Assembly (NCBI GenBank): GCA_021779195.1
Contig: JAJYBB010000004.1
Span: forward strand, 124,001-188,000
Direction: 5' to 3'
DNA length: 64,000 nt
Origin: Bacteroidota bacterium
Lineage (GTDB): Bacteria > Bacteroidota > Bacteroidia > Bacteroidales > Paludibacteraceae
Below the pieces are notes generated by a model. The model did not search any database. It was not told the origin of the DNA and saw only the letters and a list, made by a program, of their open reading frames with translations. Of the stretch, positions 8,932 through 18,429 are shown piece by piece. Both the position numbers and the translations under genes were made by a program. How positions within the stretch are numbered: position 1 is the first letter of the stretch; every line of letters starts with the position of its first letter.

Positions 8932-9738
8932 TTAAAAAATATATAATGCTGACGCATTTGTACGTTCTAAGGTAACTAACTGAATTTCTTTTCCAATCGT
9001 AATATCATTATGTTGCTCTAAGTATTGTCGAACAGTAGAAAAAGCTAATTCAGGTAGATTATTTTCATTGCTTAAATGACACAGAAAAATATATTGCCAT
9101 TTAATGTTATAAGCTTCGGACAAAAAAAGACCCGACTGGCGATTACTCAAATGACCAGTAGAACTTATAATTCTGTTTTTGAGATGTTCTGGATAATGAC
9201 CATTTAGAAGCATGTTTTCATCGTAATTAGCTTCAATTACGATGAAATCAGCTTGAGTAAGATGTTCATAAGCTTCATTTCCCACAAAACCTAAATCAGT
9301 TGCAAATGTAATTCTTTTTTCTTTATATTCAATAGTATAGCCAACATTATCAGTAGCATCGTGCGATACTTCGAAAGCTGTAATACTAAAGTCCCCAACT
9401 TGAACGGTTTCACCTTTTTCGATATACTTTCGGCTACCGTAAAGCTTTTCAGTTACCGAATAGCTCTTTTGTATTCCATCGTGAGCAAGTGTCGTTGTAT
9501 AAACAGGGATATGAAATTTTTCACCCAAAACGCCCACAGATTTTATATGGTCGGCATGATCATGCGTAACAAAAATAGCCCAAATATTTTCAAATCCAAG
9601 ACCCAATTCACGTAAATTCTTTCGAATACTCCGAACACTCAACCCCGCATCGATCAACATGCCATATGACGCATTCCCCACATAATAACAATTTCCACTG
9701 CTACCACTCCCAAAACTCTGAAACCTTAGTCTGTCCAT
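8932..9738 (-). CDS. WalJ/YycJ-like MBL-fold metallo-hydrolase
   Basis: 268 residues. FQSFGSGSSGNCYYV opens the domain as in YycJ/WalJ proteins. The metal site THDHADHIKSV lies near residues 59-69, with later ligands in VSHDATDNVGY and FATDLGFVG and in GHLSNRQSG and FLCHLSNENN. Members are cytosolic zinc hydrolases, probably nucleases, and some are linked to cell-wall signalling or DNA repair; substrate unknown. A TAAATTTG -7-like element lies about 18 bp upstream on the minus strand without a clear -33. Confidence 0.85.
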   Translation of the reverse strand: MDRLRFQSFGSGSSGNCYYVGNASYGMLIDAGLSVRSIRKNLRELGLGFENIWAIFVTHDHADHIKSVGVLGEKFHIPVYTTTLAHDGIQKSYSVTEKLYGSRKYIEKGETVQVGDFSITAFEVSHDATDNVGYTIEYKEKRITFATDLGFVGNEAYEHLTQADFIVIEANYDENMLLNGHYPEHLKNRIISSTGHLSNRQSGLFLSEAYNIKWQYIFLCHLSNENNLPELAFSTVRQYLEQHNDITIGKEIQLVTLERTNASALYIF

Positions 9739-9889
9739 TTAAAAAAATTAATTTGCAAATTTAACAGTAAAAATTGATATATCGAATAAAATTAAATGGA
9801 AATAACGTTAACCTATTATAAATCAATTATTAGCAAGATTGCAACACATTATACTGATCAGCGTTTAAAATAGTCATAAAATTTAATGG

Positions 9890-9924
9890 AAAAAACAAAA
9901 AAGGCTTTAAATAGATAAAGCCTT
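9890..9924 (-). terminator. Terminator after the CDGSH gene
   Basis: AAGGCTTTA pairs perfectly with TAAAGCCTT across a 6-nt loop. On the minus strand the stem is followed by TTTTTTGTTTTTT, a strong intrinsic terminator 24 bp after the CDGSH stop. Confidence 0.85.
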
Positions 9925-9948
9925 CATGTTTTTAAAAATTAACGTAAA

Positions 9949-10149
9949 TTACTTGTCAAATTCACTTTGCTTATGTGATCCATCGCAAAAAGGTTTATTT
10001 TTACTTTGTCCACATCTGCAAAAATAAGTTTTACCAGATAGATCTTTCACTTCACCCGAGGCTAATGTTAATTTTAAATCGCCATCTACAACGTAAGGAC
10101 CACCCTTAATGAAATTTACCGATACAAGACTTTTGTTTTCCATATTCAT
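9949..10149 (-). CDS. Small CDGSH-type [2Fe-2S] protein
   Basis: 66 residues. The C-terminal half holds the CDGSH signature CRCGQSKNKPFCDGSHK, with cluster ligands Cys44, Cys46, Cys55 and His59. The N-terminal 40 residues form a short beta region (FIKGGPYVVDGDLKLTLASGEV) like other bacterial one-CDGSH proteins. Such proteins bind a redox-active [2Fe-2S] cluster; their bacterial role is poorly known. It stands alone with its own terminator. An alternative ATG two codons downstream makes little difference. Confidence 0.9.
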   Translation of the reverse strand: MNMENKSLVSVNFIKGGPYVVDGDLKLTLASGEVKDLSGKTYFCRCGQSKNKPFCDGSHKQSEFDK

Positions 10150-10263
10150 TTAATTTTGTGTTTTATATTAAACAAACGAATGAAAAATAAGGTTCATATC
10201 TTCTATTAAATATGCTGATATCTCAATTCAAAAGCACTTGATAAATATTTGTATCTTCCTAAA

Positions 10264-11670
10264 TTAGAACGTTTTATGTCCTAAAAGAAATTTATTTTCA
10301 GTATTCCGAATATCTAAGGTTTTGATTTTGACTTGCTTTTCGAGATTGAATGTGCGATTCTCAGCATCTAAAATAGTAGAGTTTAATTCTGCACGCTCCT
10401 TTTCAGTAGTAGATTGAGCATATTTGTTACGCAAATCAATTAATTGAGTTTGCAAAGTTTTAAAATCAGCTTGAAGTTTGCGAAATTCGATCCACAATTT
10501 TTTTGCTTCAGGACTTTTAAAATCATCGGCATGAGTATAAACTAAGGAATCATTAATAACAAAATTGCACCGAGTTTCATCTTTCTCGATATTTTCATCC
10601 AGAGACGGCAGACTATCGGTAGTTTGAATTACAGCCTTTCGATGGATTTTAAACATTGCTGCAGCACGAAGTTGATTGTCATCATCTGAACGGATATATG
10701 TTTTTATGTCAGTTGGTACAAACCTATATATCACCACTTTGCCTGCCGGCTGAAACCGATCGGTTGCAAACCAGCCAATTTTATGCAAATCGTCAACAAC
10801 CATCATATAATCGTTATAAGGCGAATTGAACGGAAAACCTATGTTTTCGGGTTTTAAATAGGTATCGGTGGATGGGCTATAACGCGTTACAAATAAATCG
10901 TATCCACCAATTGAATTATCATCATCAGACGCAAAATAAAGGGTAACTCCATCCAAAAGTAAAAAAGGATAATTTTCGTTTGCGGGAGTATTGATCATTT
11001 TCGAAATCGAAACCGGATCAGACCAACCATCAAATAACTTGTATGAACTGAAAATATCCATTTGTCCGTGGATAGAATCGGAGAAAATGATGCGATCGTT
11101 GCGTTGAGTACTATATGTAATTTTATCTACAGTTTTTCGGGAATTCAATTTAAGTCGCTCTTGTTTTAATTTGCCAAGCTCCTTACTGTAATTATAAAAT
11201 CTTAAAAAATCAGACTTATTAACAACAATACTATCCACTACAGCCACATCCTCAATTTTATTCATCAATCGCGACGCAATTTCCGCCTGTGTAATTTTTT
11301 TCTGATATTCAGCTATTTTCGGGTCATTGGGTTTGAGTGTTGCAATAAAAGTTTGATAAGCAGTAATCGATTTATCGAACCTATAGGAATTAAAATACAA
11401 TTCGCCAAGATAATGATTACGTAAAGGGAATTTATTCCCCGAAAGCTCAAAATGAGAAATTGCATCTTCGTAATCTTTTAATTCATAGCAACAACGGGCA
11501 AAACGATAATTATACAATGCATCGTTTGGTTTTTGTTTTAACAATATTTCATAAATCTCACGAGCTTTAGCAAATTGATTATTATTAAAAAAAACTTCTC
11601 CTTCTGATGCACGCTGAGTAAAACCATGTACTGAAAAAAATAAAAAGAGGAATAAAATTCGAATTTTCAT
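10264..11670 (-). CDS. TPR and PD40-repeat secreted protein
   Basis: 468 residues with a signal peptide (about 1-18, MKIRILFLFLFFSVHGFT). Residues 20-130 are TPR-like (FFNNNQFAKAREIYEILLKQKPNDALYNYRFARCCYELKDYEDAISHFE). Residues 185-310 hold PD40/WD40-like propeller segments (RIIFSDSIHGQMDIFSSYKL; TLYFASDDDNSIGGYDLFVTRY; IGWFATDR). The end (about 390-455) is a predicted coiled coil. The TPR-then-PD40 order recalls the start of PorE-like envelope proteins, but no OmpA peptidoglycan-binding domain follows. Probably periplasmic; function unknown. Confidence 0.75.
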   Translation of the reverse strand: MKIRILFLFLFFSVHGFTQRASEGEVFFNNNQFAKAREIYEILLKQKPNDALYNYRFARCCYELKDYEDAISHFELSGNKFPLRNHYLGELYFNSYRFDKSITAYQTFIATLKPNDPKIAEYQKKITQAEIASRLMNKIEDVAVVDSIVVNKSDFLRFYNYSKELGKLKQERLKLNSRKTVDKITYSTQRNDRIIFSDSIHGQMDIFSSYKLFDGWSDPVSISKMINTPANENYPFLLLDGVTLYFASDDDNSIGGYDLFVTRYSPSTDTYLKPENIGFPFNSPYNDYMMVVDDLHKIGWFATDRFQPAGKVVIYRFVPTDIKTYIRSDDDNQLRAAAMFKIHRKAVIQTTDSLPSLDENIEKDETRCNFVINDSLVYTHADDFKSPEAKKLWIEFRKLQADFKTLQTQLIDLRNKYAQSTTEKERAELNSTILDAENRTFNLEKQVKIKTLDIRNTENKFLLGHKTF

Positions 11671-11810
11671 TAGACTTTGTTTAATATTAAGAATTTAGAT
11701 TTTTGAGTTAAATACTAAAATCAAAGAACCGGAAAAAAATCCGGAAATAGTCAGAAATTCAGAATTTAGTATTCAGAGCTCGAAATATTTAAAGTTGCAA
11801 AATGATCAAA

Positions 11811-14534
11811 TTAAAAATTAACCTGACCTGCTGCTTTTTGAATAACTTGTTGAGCTTGCGTTTCGGCTTTGGCATTAATTTCATTTGCTTTCTTTTGCGC
11901 TTCATCCATCAATTTTTGTGCCGCTATCTGCGCAATTTTCTTAGTTATCGGATTTGATGCTTTTGAAATTAAATCATCACCTTTGATTTTGGCATCTAAT
12001 ATTAATTTGTCTGTCAATGCTTTAGCATCAGAACGTATTTGTATTGCTTCAGATTGTGCTGCTTTTATAGCATTATCTTTTTGAATTCGGGCAGCATCCA
12101 CTGCTTTCGTCTTAGCATCATTCACCTGATTGATCACTGATGATTTTGAATTAGTAAGTAAATTGTTGACCGTCCCGGCAAGGTCTAATTTAATTTTGGG
12201 ATGCTGAAATGTTCCGCCAATTTTAATATTGTAGGTCGAAAATTGCCCTAAATGAAATTTATCTGGCAACTGCACAACACCCGAATAGGCTATTGTTTGA
12301 TCCAATCCTGTACTTCCGCCAAGGTTGAGTTTTATATCTCCAATATTCATATTAAATGGTTTGGTATTTACCTTTCCATCTTTTATTTCGAACATTAGTG
12401 CGAGATTTTTGAGAGTTGTATTTGATATTTCATTACGTTTCAAACTCAAAGCCAATGCATTGAGAACAGGAACATTGGCAATACCAATGGATTGCGTGGT
12501 TAACGAACCGTTACCGGAAGCAGAAGAAAGATTTAACATCATATTGTCATTAAGCAATGAATTGAATGACAATTTAGTTGAAAACTGCCCGGTGGCATTT
12601 TCAAAAATCGGTGCAAATTTTCGAAATGTATCTATGTGTTTGGCTATTTCGGTAAATACAACATTTTGAATAGACATATTAAAATTCACAACCGGCTTTT
12701 GTGTATCCGAAGTATCATACATTCCGTTAACAATCATATTTCCACCAAAAGCTTGAAACCCTAAGTTTTGAAATATTAATGTTCCATTCGAAACAGTCAG
12801 AACTCCTTTTGCATTACTAAAATTCATTTGATCATAAACTAACCTGTCAAAACTTGCCTGCATAATGAAATTTATATTCTTTGGCATATCAATCACTTTC
12901 AATTTAGCTGTATCTCTTGGCTCAGATGAGTTTACTTTTTTAGAATTTATTCTGTCGGTATTAGCTATAGACATAAAATCACTAATATTCAAATAATTGG
13001 AGTGAATATTAAGTGATCCGGAAAGAGTTTTACGATGCAACACATAAGCCATGAAGTTTTCTAATTTACCACTGGCAGTCAGGTCATTTCGTCCAATACT
13101 GAATTGCAAAGTATTTAAATTAATATATTGGTTGTTAAAATTAAAGTTCGCCGATTTAATGCGAATTTTCTGAGATAATGAACTCATTTCAAGCAGCATA
13201 TTACTGATATTCAAGTTTCCTCCAAAAGTAAATTTGTTATAGGCATTTTGATCATAATAGGACATTCGTCCAGACAAATTTAAATGCAAATCCAACCAAC
13301 CATTAAGTTTTGTATCAGCCTGAAGCGGATATATTTCGCCAATATTCGAAAGATTAATCTTACCATCTGCCATCAATGTGAATTCAGGATCTGAGATGGG
13401 AAAAGCAAGATGTAACTGCATCACGAATGGATTTCCACCTATCACAAATGAAAAATGCGAAACATCAATAATAGTTTCGTCAAGCATATTTCCGGGATTG
13501 GAAATTTGAGCGGCAATATTGATATTTTGAACAGATTTGGGCAAACCGGGATACTGAAACCAACCACCGGCAGTCAAAAGCTCAAAATTAAAAGAAGGAT
13601 ATTGATCACCGATCATTTTTCCTTTTACCCAACCTCCGACTTTAACTTTTCCACCCGCCTTAATATCGTTAAATTTATTGGAATAAATTGGGGGAATTAA
13701 CGAAAGAATGGATTTGAAATCAACTTTGTCGGTATTTAGGGTTAAATTCATATCATATCCCTGATCGATAAGTTGAAACCAACCGGCAAACGAAAAAGGG
13801 ATGGCATTTAGTCGAGACTCATTTTTACTAAACGTGAATTTCCACTGATTCAAATCAGCATTAATGTCAGCTTTAACTTCAGCATTGGCTTTTGAAAGGT
13901 ATTTCACATTATCCATCCAAAAACTAATACTGTCAACCGAAGTTTTAGTAACTAATTTTGAACTGTCAGCAGTCATATCGCCCGAAGTTTGATGGTTAAA
14001 ATTTTGAAGTACCGCTTTTTTGTTCCCTTGCTGATCCCAATATACAATGTCGGCATGGTTAATTACAAAGCTGCTGAGCTTCAAATGAAATTTCATCTTT
14101 GAAGTGTCAACGGGCTGTGTAGTATCCTTTTTCATAATATGCCAATTATCATCTCCATTTGGCAAAACATGAGCCAGCACCTTTGAATTATTAAATTGTA
14201 ATTTCTTGATATCGTAACCCTGATTCGAAAATAAACTTTTCAGATTCAAAACCAAATCAATATTTTCGCTCATTAACAAAGTGTCTTTCGAAAACTTTCC
14301 TTTCCCAACGATTCGGAAATTTTCCAACTGCACCGAAACGTTTGGAAAACGACGAATAAAACTCACATTAACCTTCTCGAAATCGACCTTAGCATTTAAC
14401 AAATTGTTTATTTGCGACTTAGCAATAATCGATATTTTCCCTTGAAATGCAAAAGGAAGAATAGCCAATGCTGCAAATAAAATAATCAGGGTGCTGAATA
14501 TGATGATCAACGTTTTTTTAAATTTTGGTTGCAT
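11811..14534 (-). CDS. AsmA family protein with alanine-rich coiled-coil tail
   Basis: 907 residues from the ATG at 14534; a frame-open upstream ATG at 14591 lacks a signal anchor at its front and is less likely. An N-terminal membrane anchor (KKTLIIIFSTLIILFAALAILPF) is followed by an AsmA-type start (INNLLNAKVDFEKVNVSFIRRFPNVSVQLENFRIVGKG) and a long beta-rich repeat body. DUF3971/AsmA-like C-terminal features are visible (MSIQNVVFTEIAKHIDTFRKFAPIFENATGQFSTKL; GKVNTKPFNMNIGDIKLNLGGSTGLDQTIAYSG). AsmA-like proteins are thought to bridge the periplasm and carry phospholipid. The last 110 residues are an Ala/Lys-rich helix, unusual for the family. Confidence 0.85.
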   Translation of the reverse strand: MQPKFKKTLIIIFSTLIILFAALAILPFAFQGKISIIAKSQINNLLNAKVDFEKVNVSFIRRFPNVSVQLENFRIVGKGKFSKDTLLMSENIDLVLNLKSLFSNQGYDIKKLQFNNSKVLAHVLPNGDDNWHIMKKDTTQPVDTSKMKFHLKLSSFVINHADIVYWDQQGNKKAVLQNFNHQTSGDMTADSSKLVTKTSVDSISFWMDNVKYLSKANAEVKADINADLNQWKFTFSKNESRLNAIPFSFAGWFQLIDQGYDMNLTLNTDKVDFKSILSLIPPIYSNKFNDIKAGGKVKVGGWVKGKMIGDQYPSFNFELLTAGGWFQYPGLPKSVQNINIAAQISNPGNMLDETIIDVSHFSFVIGGNPFVMQLHLAFPISDPEFTLMADGKINLSNIGEIYPLQADTKLNGWLDLHLNLSGRMSYYDQNAYNKFTFGGNLNISNMLLEMSSLSQKIRIKSANFNFNNQYINLNTLQFSIGRNDLTASGKLENFMAYVLHRKTLSGSLNIHSNYLNISDFMSIANTDRINSKKVNSSEPRDTAKLKVIDMPKNINFIMQASFDRLVYDQMNFSNAKGVLTVSNGTLIFQNLGFQAFGGNMIVNGMYDTSDTQKPVVNFNMSIQNVVFTEIAKHIDTFRKFAPIFENATGQFSTKLSFNSLLNDNMMLNLSSASGNGSLTTQSIGIANVPVLNALALSLKRNEISNTTLKNLALMFEIKDGKVNTKPFNMNIGDIKLNLGGSTGLDQTIAYSGVVQLPDKFHLGQFSTYNIKIGGTFQHPKIKLDLAGTVNNLLTNSKSSVINQVNDAKTKAVDAARIQKDNAIKAAQSEAIQIRSDAKALTDKLILDAKIKGDDLISKASNPITKKIAQIAAQKLMDEAQKKANEINAKAETQAQQVIQKAAGQVNF

Positions 14535-14688
14535 AATGTTAGGTTTTAAAATTAAGAAAATTGCAATTAGAGGGTGCGGATCTATTTCCACTAATTTAGG
14601 TATAACAATTGTCAGAAAAAGTTAGGAATAAAAATATAATATTTTAACATTATATCATTGATAATTACATAGAAAAAAAGGATTCTAC

Positions 14689-16059
14689 TCATTTCTTAAA
14701 CAATATTTTGAAAGCTTCTTCCACTTTCTTTACCCTTATAATTTCAATATTAATTTTATTGCTATTCAATCCTTTAATATTAAAATCGGGAATTAGCATT
14801 TTTGAAAATCCAAGCTTTTCAGCTTCTAAGATGCGTTGTTCAATTCGATTGATCGGACGAATTTCGCCGGATAAACCCACTTCTCCGGCAACACACACAT
14901 GTTTTTCTATGGCAAGATCAACATTTGAAGATAAAATTGCAGAAATTACGGCTAAGTCAATGGCTGGATCGTTTACCTTTATACCACCGGCAATATTTAG
15001 AAAAACATCTTTTTGAGCAATTTTAAATCCGACACGTTTTTCAAGAACAGCCAAAAGCATATTCAACCTCCGTAAATCGAATCCGGTACTCGAACGCTGA
15101 GGAGTGCCATAAGCAGCCGAACTTACCAATGCTTGTGTTTCGATCAGAAAGGGGCGAACGCCTTCAATTGCCGATGCAATGGCAACTCCGCTTAATCCTT
15201 CGTGATGTTGGGAAAGCAGCAATTCAGATGGATTACTAACTTCGCGAAGCCCGCTTTGTAACATTTCATAAACACCCAATTCCGAAGTACTTCCAAATCG
15301 ATTTTTCATACTTCGTAAAATTCGGTACATATAATGCTGATCACCCTCGAATTGTAACACCGTGTCGACAATATGTTCCAGCACTTTGGGTCCGGCAATG
15401 CTACCTTCTTTCGTAATATGACCGATCAATAAAACGGGTGTAGCTGTGGTTTTACAAAATTTCAGCAGTTGTGCGGCACATTCGCGCACTTGGGAAACCG
15501 ATCCAGGTGAAGATTCAATAAATTCGGTGGAGATGGTTTGAATAGAATCGACAATAACCACATCGGGTTGAACATTTTGAATATGTACAAAAATTTGTTC
15601 AAGCGATGTTTCACTAACAATAAAACATTCGGAATTTTCTAATTTCAAACGTTCAGCACGCAGTTTTAATTGTTTCACACTTTCTTCGCCCGATACGTAA
15701 AGCGTACGTTTACTCTTCAGATTTAGAACTACTTGCAAGACCAATGTTGATTTACCTATACCGGGTTCACCTCCAATAAGTACCAACGATCCAGGCACTA
15801 ATCCGCCTCCCAAAACACGATTTAGCTCTTGGTTCGAAGTGTCGATGCGAATTTCTTCAGTGGTTTCCACATCGGTAAGCCGAATGGGTTTTTGCTTAAT
15901 TAATTCAAAACCTCCAATAGAAATTTTAGGACTCGTATCCTTGCTGATAATTTCTTCGACATAACTATTCCATTCACCACATGATGGACATTTGCCTATC
16001 CATTTAGGTGAATCGGCTCCACAATTTTGGCAAACGTAAACTGATTTGGTTTTAGACAT
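14689..16059 (-). CDS. radA: DNA repair protein RadA
   Basis: 456 residues from the ATG at 16059, chosen because it gives the family start MSKTKSVYVCQNCG; the open frame continues upstream to 16107. Zinc finger Cys10, Cys13, Cys24, Cys27. Walker A GGEPGIGKST at 96-105. The RadA-specific KNRFG motif is near residue 250. A Lon-protease-like C-terminal domain (LNIAGGIKVNDPAIDLAVISAILSS) follows. RadA is a hexameric helicase acting on branch migration during recombination. It lies downstream of the trp operon but 464 bp away and is probably transcribed on its own. Confidence 0.96.
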   Translation of the reverse strand: MSKTKSVYVCQNCGADSPKWIGKCPSCGEWNSYVEEIISKDTSPKISIGGFELIKQKPIRLTDVETTEEIRIDTSNQELNRVLGGGLVPGSLVLIGGEPGIGKSTLVLQVVLNLKSKRTLYVSGEESVKQLKLRAERLKLENSECFIVSETSLEQIFVHIQNVQPDVVIVDSIQTISTEFIESSPGSVSQVRECAAQLLKFCKTTATPVLLIGHITKEGSIAGPKVLEHIVDTVLQFEGDQHYMYRILRSMKNRFGSTSELGVYEMLQSGLREVSNPSELLLSQHHEGLSGVAIASAIEGVRPFLIETQALVSSAAYGTPQRSSTGFDLRRLNMLLAVLEKRVGFKIAQKDVFLNIAGGIKVNDPAIDLAVISAILSSNVDLAIEKHVCVAGEVGLSGEIRPINRIEQRILEAEKLGFSKMLIPDFNIKGLNSNKINIEIIRVKKVEEAFKILFKK

Positions 16060-16523
16060 AAAACTTAAAAAAATTACGCAAATTTTTGATATAATCTTGT
16101 TTTGCAAACTTACATAAAAATTTGAGATTTATAAGCGGGTCAAATAAAAATCAAGATTACTTCAATGAAAGTTCTGCAAAATTGTTTTATAGGAAACAAC
16201 TTAATTAACGTGAGAAAAAATCCCGTATTTGCAACTGATCAACGAATTGGTTAAGTAATGAAAGCAGGTCTGAATTCTAAAGTTTGCAAAGGTAAAGATT
16301 TTATAAAAATATAGAGATCAATGTATTAATATATTATCAGGCATAATTTTTCCAAAAATGATATAGAAGAACTAAAAAAGTAGTTATTTCGCTATCAATT
16401 CAATAAAATTTGGGTTAGCTCTGAAAAATTTATAGAGGAAATAAACAATGATTCTGCAAGATTTAAAAAATGTTTTCCGCCTTTTTATTTTCAATAAATT
16501 TGTATCAAAATCAAATTTTGTGC
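16060..16523 (-). other. Intergenic region between trpD and radA
   Basis: 464 bp of AT-rich sequence with no open frame that looks coding, no clear terminator hairpin and no full TTTG-N19-TAnnTTTG promoter. It must carry the end of the trp transcript and the radA start signals, but I cannot place them. Confidence 0.5.
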
Positions 16524-17519
16524 TTAGCCGTATATTTCAATAAATTTCAGAAATGCGTCCTTTGCTTTCCCGCCAGCAAGCGACACAATTGCTTCATTTT
16601 TACATTGTTCAATTGATTTTTCGGGACAACGCGTTTGGATGGCAAAAGCAGAATTAATAATCACCGCATCGCGTTGTGCATCAGTGGCTTGGTAATCGAG
16701 TACTTGCAAAAATATTTTTGCAGCCTCGTCAACAGTATTTCCTCCCCAAAGTTCATGTTGCTGGTGTTTCGCAAATCCCAATTGTTCGGGTGTGAACACA
16801 AATTCTCCCTGATTTGTCTGAATTTTACAAATATCCGTAAGTGAAATTTCATCATAACCATCCAACGAATGAACTATGCTATATTGTACACCCAAATTTT
16901 GATAGATATAATTATATAACCGCATCATTTTCAAATTATATACGCCAAGACATTGATAATTAGGTTTTACAGGACTAATAAGCGGACCCAGCACATTGAA
17001 AAATGTACGAACTCCCAGATTTTTACGCACGGGTGCCACATTTTTCATAGCTGGATTACAAAACGGTGCATGTAAAAATGCAAAACCCGATTGATCTAAA
17101 GATCTTTTAATAATATTAATGTCGGTAGTGAATTTAGCTCCGAAATATTCCAATACATTTGATGCTCCACTCACCGAAGTTGCACCATAATTTCCATGTT
17201 TTGCCACTTTATATCCGGCACCGGCAAGTGTAAAACAACTGCAAGTTGATATGTTGAACGTATTTTTACCATCGCCACCCGTGCCGACAATATCTAAAGG
17301 TTCAAATTCCGACAAATCCATTGGTATTGCCAAACGGAGCAGTGCATCTCTAAAACCGATGATTTCCTCTAACTCAATGCTTCGCATCAGATAAACGGAT
17401 ATAAAGGCTGCAATTTGCGATTCATTATACTTCCCTGCTGCAATATTGGTCATCACTTCAGCAGCTTCATCACGTGTCAGCGATTGATGTTCGAATAATC
17501 TGTTTAATATTTGTTTCAT
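16524..17519 (-). CDS. trpD: Anthranilate phosphoribosyltransferase
   Basis: 331 residues, standard length. The phosphate-binding motif DIVGTGGDGKNTFNISTCS lies near residues 79-97, then KHGNYGATSVSGASNVLEYFGA and a conserved HAPFCNPAMKNVAPVRKNLGVRTFFNVLGPL. The enzyme transfers phosphoribose from PRPP to anthranilate, the second dedicated step of tryptophan synthesis. It follows trpG after 171 bp, a long gap for an operon. trpC, trpF and trpA, which follow trpD in many Bacteroidetes, are not here. Confidence 0.96.
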   Translation of the reverse strand: MKQILNRLFEHQSLTRDEAAEVMTNIAAGKYNESQIAAFISVYLMRSIELEEIIGFRDALLRLAIPMDLSEFEPLDIVGTGGDGKNTFNISTCSCFTLAGAGYKVAKHGNYGATSVSGASNVLEYFGAKFTTDINIIKRSLDQSGFAFLHAPFCNPAMKNVAPVRKNLGVRTFFNVLGPLISPVKPNYQCLGVYNLKMMRLYNYIYQNLGVQYSIVHSLDGYDEISLTDICKIQTNQGEFVFTPEQLGFAKHQQHELWGGNTVDEAAKIFLQVLDYQATDAQRDAVIINSAFAIQTRCPEKSIEQCKNEAIVSLAGGKAKDAFLKFIEIYG

Positions 17520-17690
17520 ATTATCTTATCTTATCTTCTTCCCGCTAAAAAGTCTATATAAAAATAAAATTATTTGGATGAAATCCATTCGAATTGAAAG
17601 AATTTTAATATCTCAATAATAATGCTTTCAGTGCTTCAAAAGAGAAAAAATTTAGTTCGTTATGTATTCGTTTGATTCACTGAAAAAAAA

Positions 17691-18293
17691 TTACTGTTTC
17701 TCTTTTTTTCGAACGTTGGGAACATCAAAAGAAGTTAACCAATTATTTAATAAGTTTTCTCCCAATGGAGTCAGTACAGATTCCGGATGAAACTGCACCC
17801 CTTTGACATCAAAAATTTTATGTGTTAAAGCCATTATCATTCCTGTTTTATCAACAGCTGTAATTTTTAAACAATCCGGTAAAGTTGATTTTTCGACTGC
17901 CCAGGAATGATACCGCCCAACTTCAATTTGTTTGGGTAAGCCATTGAATATTAGGTCATCTTCTAAAACATCAATCATAGAACTTATGCCATGATACACT
18001 TCCGAAAGATTAATCAATGATCCGCCAAAGGCTTCGGCAATCGCTTGTTCACCTAAACAAACGCCTAAAATACTTTTGCTCGGAGCATAAGTTTTGATTA
18101 CATCCAACAAAATACCAGATTCAGAAGGAACTCCGGGACCTGGCGAAAGAATGATTTTATCAAAACGATCAATATCGTCAATCGAGATTTGGTCATTTCG
18201 ATGGACTTCTAAATCGTTGTACCCTAATTTTTTGACAGCGTGGACTAAGTTATAGGTAAAAGAGTCGTAATTATCGAAAACTAAAATTTTCAT
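17691..18293 (-). CDS. trpG: Anthranilate synthase component II (glutamine amidotransferase)
   Basis: 200 residues of a class I glutamine amidotransferase: ILVFDNYDSFTYNLVH at the start, ILSPGPGVPSESG (oxyanion loop), nucleophile Cys in LGVCLGEQAIAEAFGG, and catalytic His/Glu in GVQFHPESVLT. It supplies ammonia from glutamine to TrpE. The family can also serve p-aminobenzoate synthesis (PabA), but position between trpE and trpD supports TrpG. The gap to trpE is 136 bp. Confidence 0.93.
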   Translation of the reverse strand: MKILVFDNYDSFTYNLVHAVKKLGYNDLEVHRNDQISIDDIDRFDKIILSPGPGVPSESGILLDVIKTYAPSKSILGVCLGEQAIAEAFGGSLINLSEVYHGISSMIDVLEDDLIFNGLPKQIEVGRYHSWAVEKSTLPDCLKITAVDKTGMIMALTHKIFDVKGVQFHPESVLTPLGENLLNNWLTSFDVPNVRKKEKQ

Positions 18294-18429
18294 ATTCTTC
18301 GTATTTTTTTACTTCGTGATATTTGTGCTTTACACAAAATTTACTTTCTGTTATTAACTTCTCATTGTTTGTTAGCAATCGCTTCAAATATATAACCATT
18401 TATATCGAAATTGGCTAATAATCTATTTA

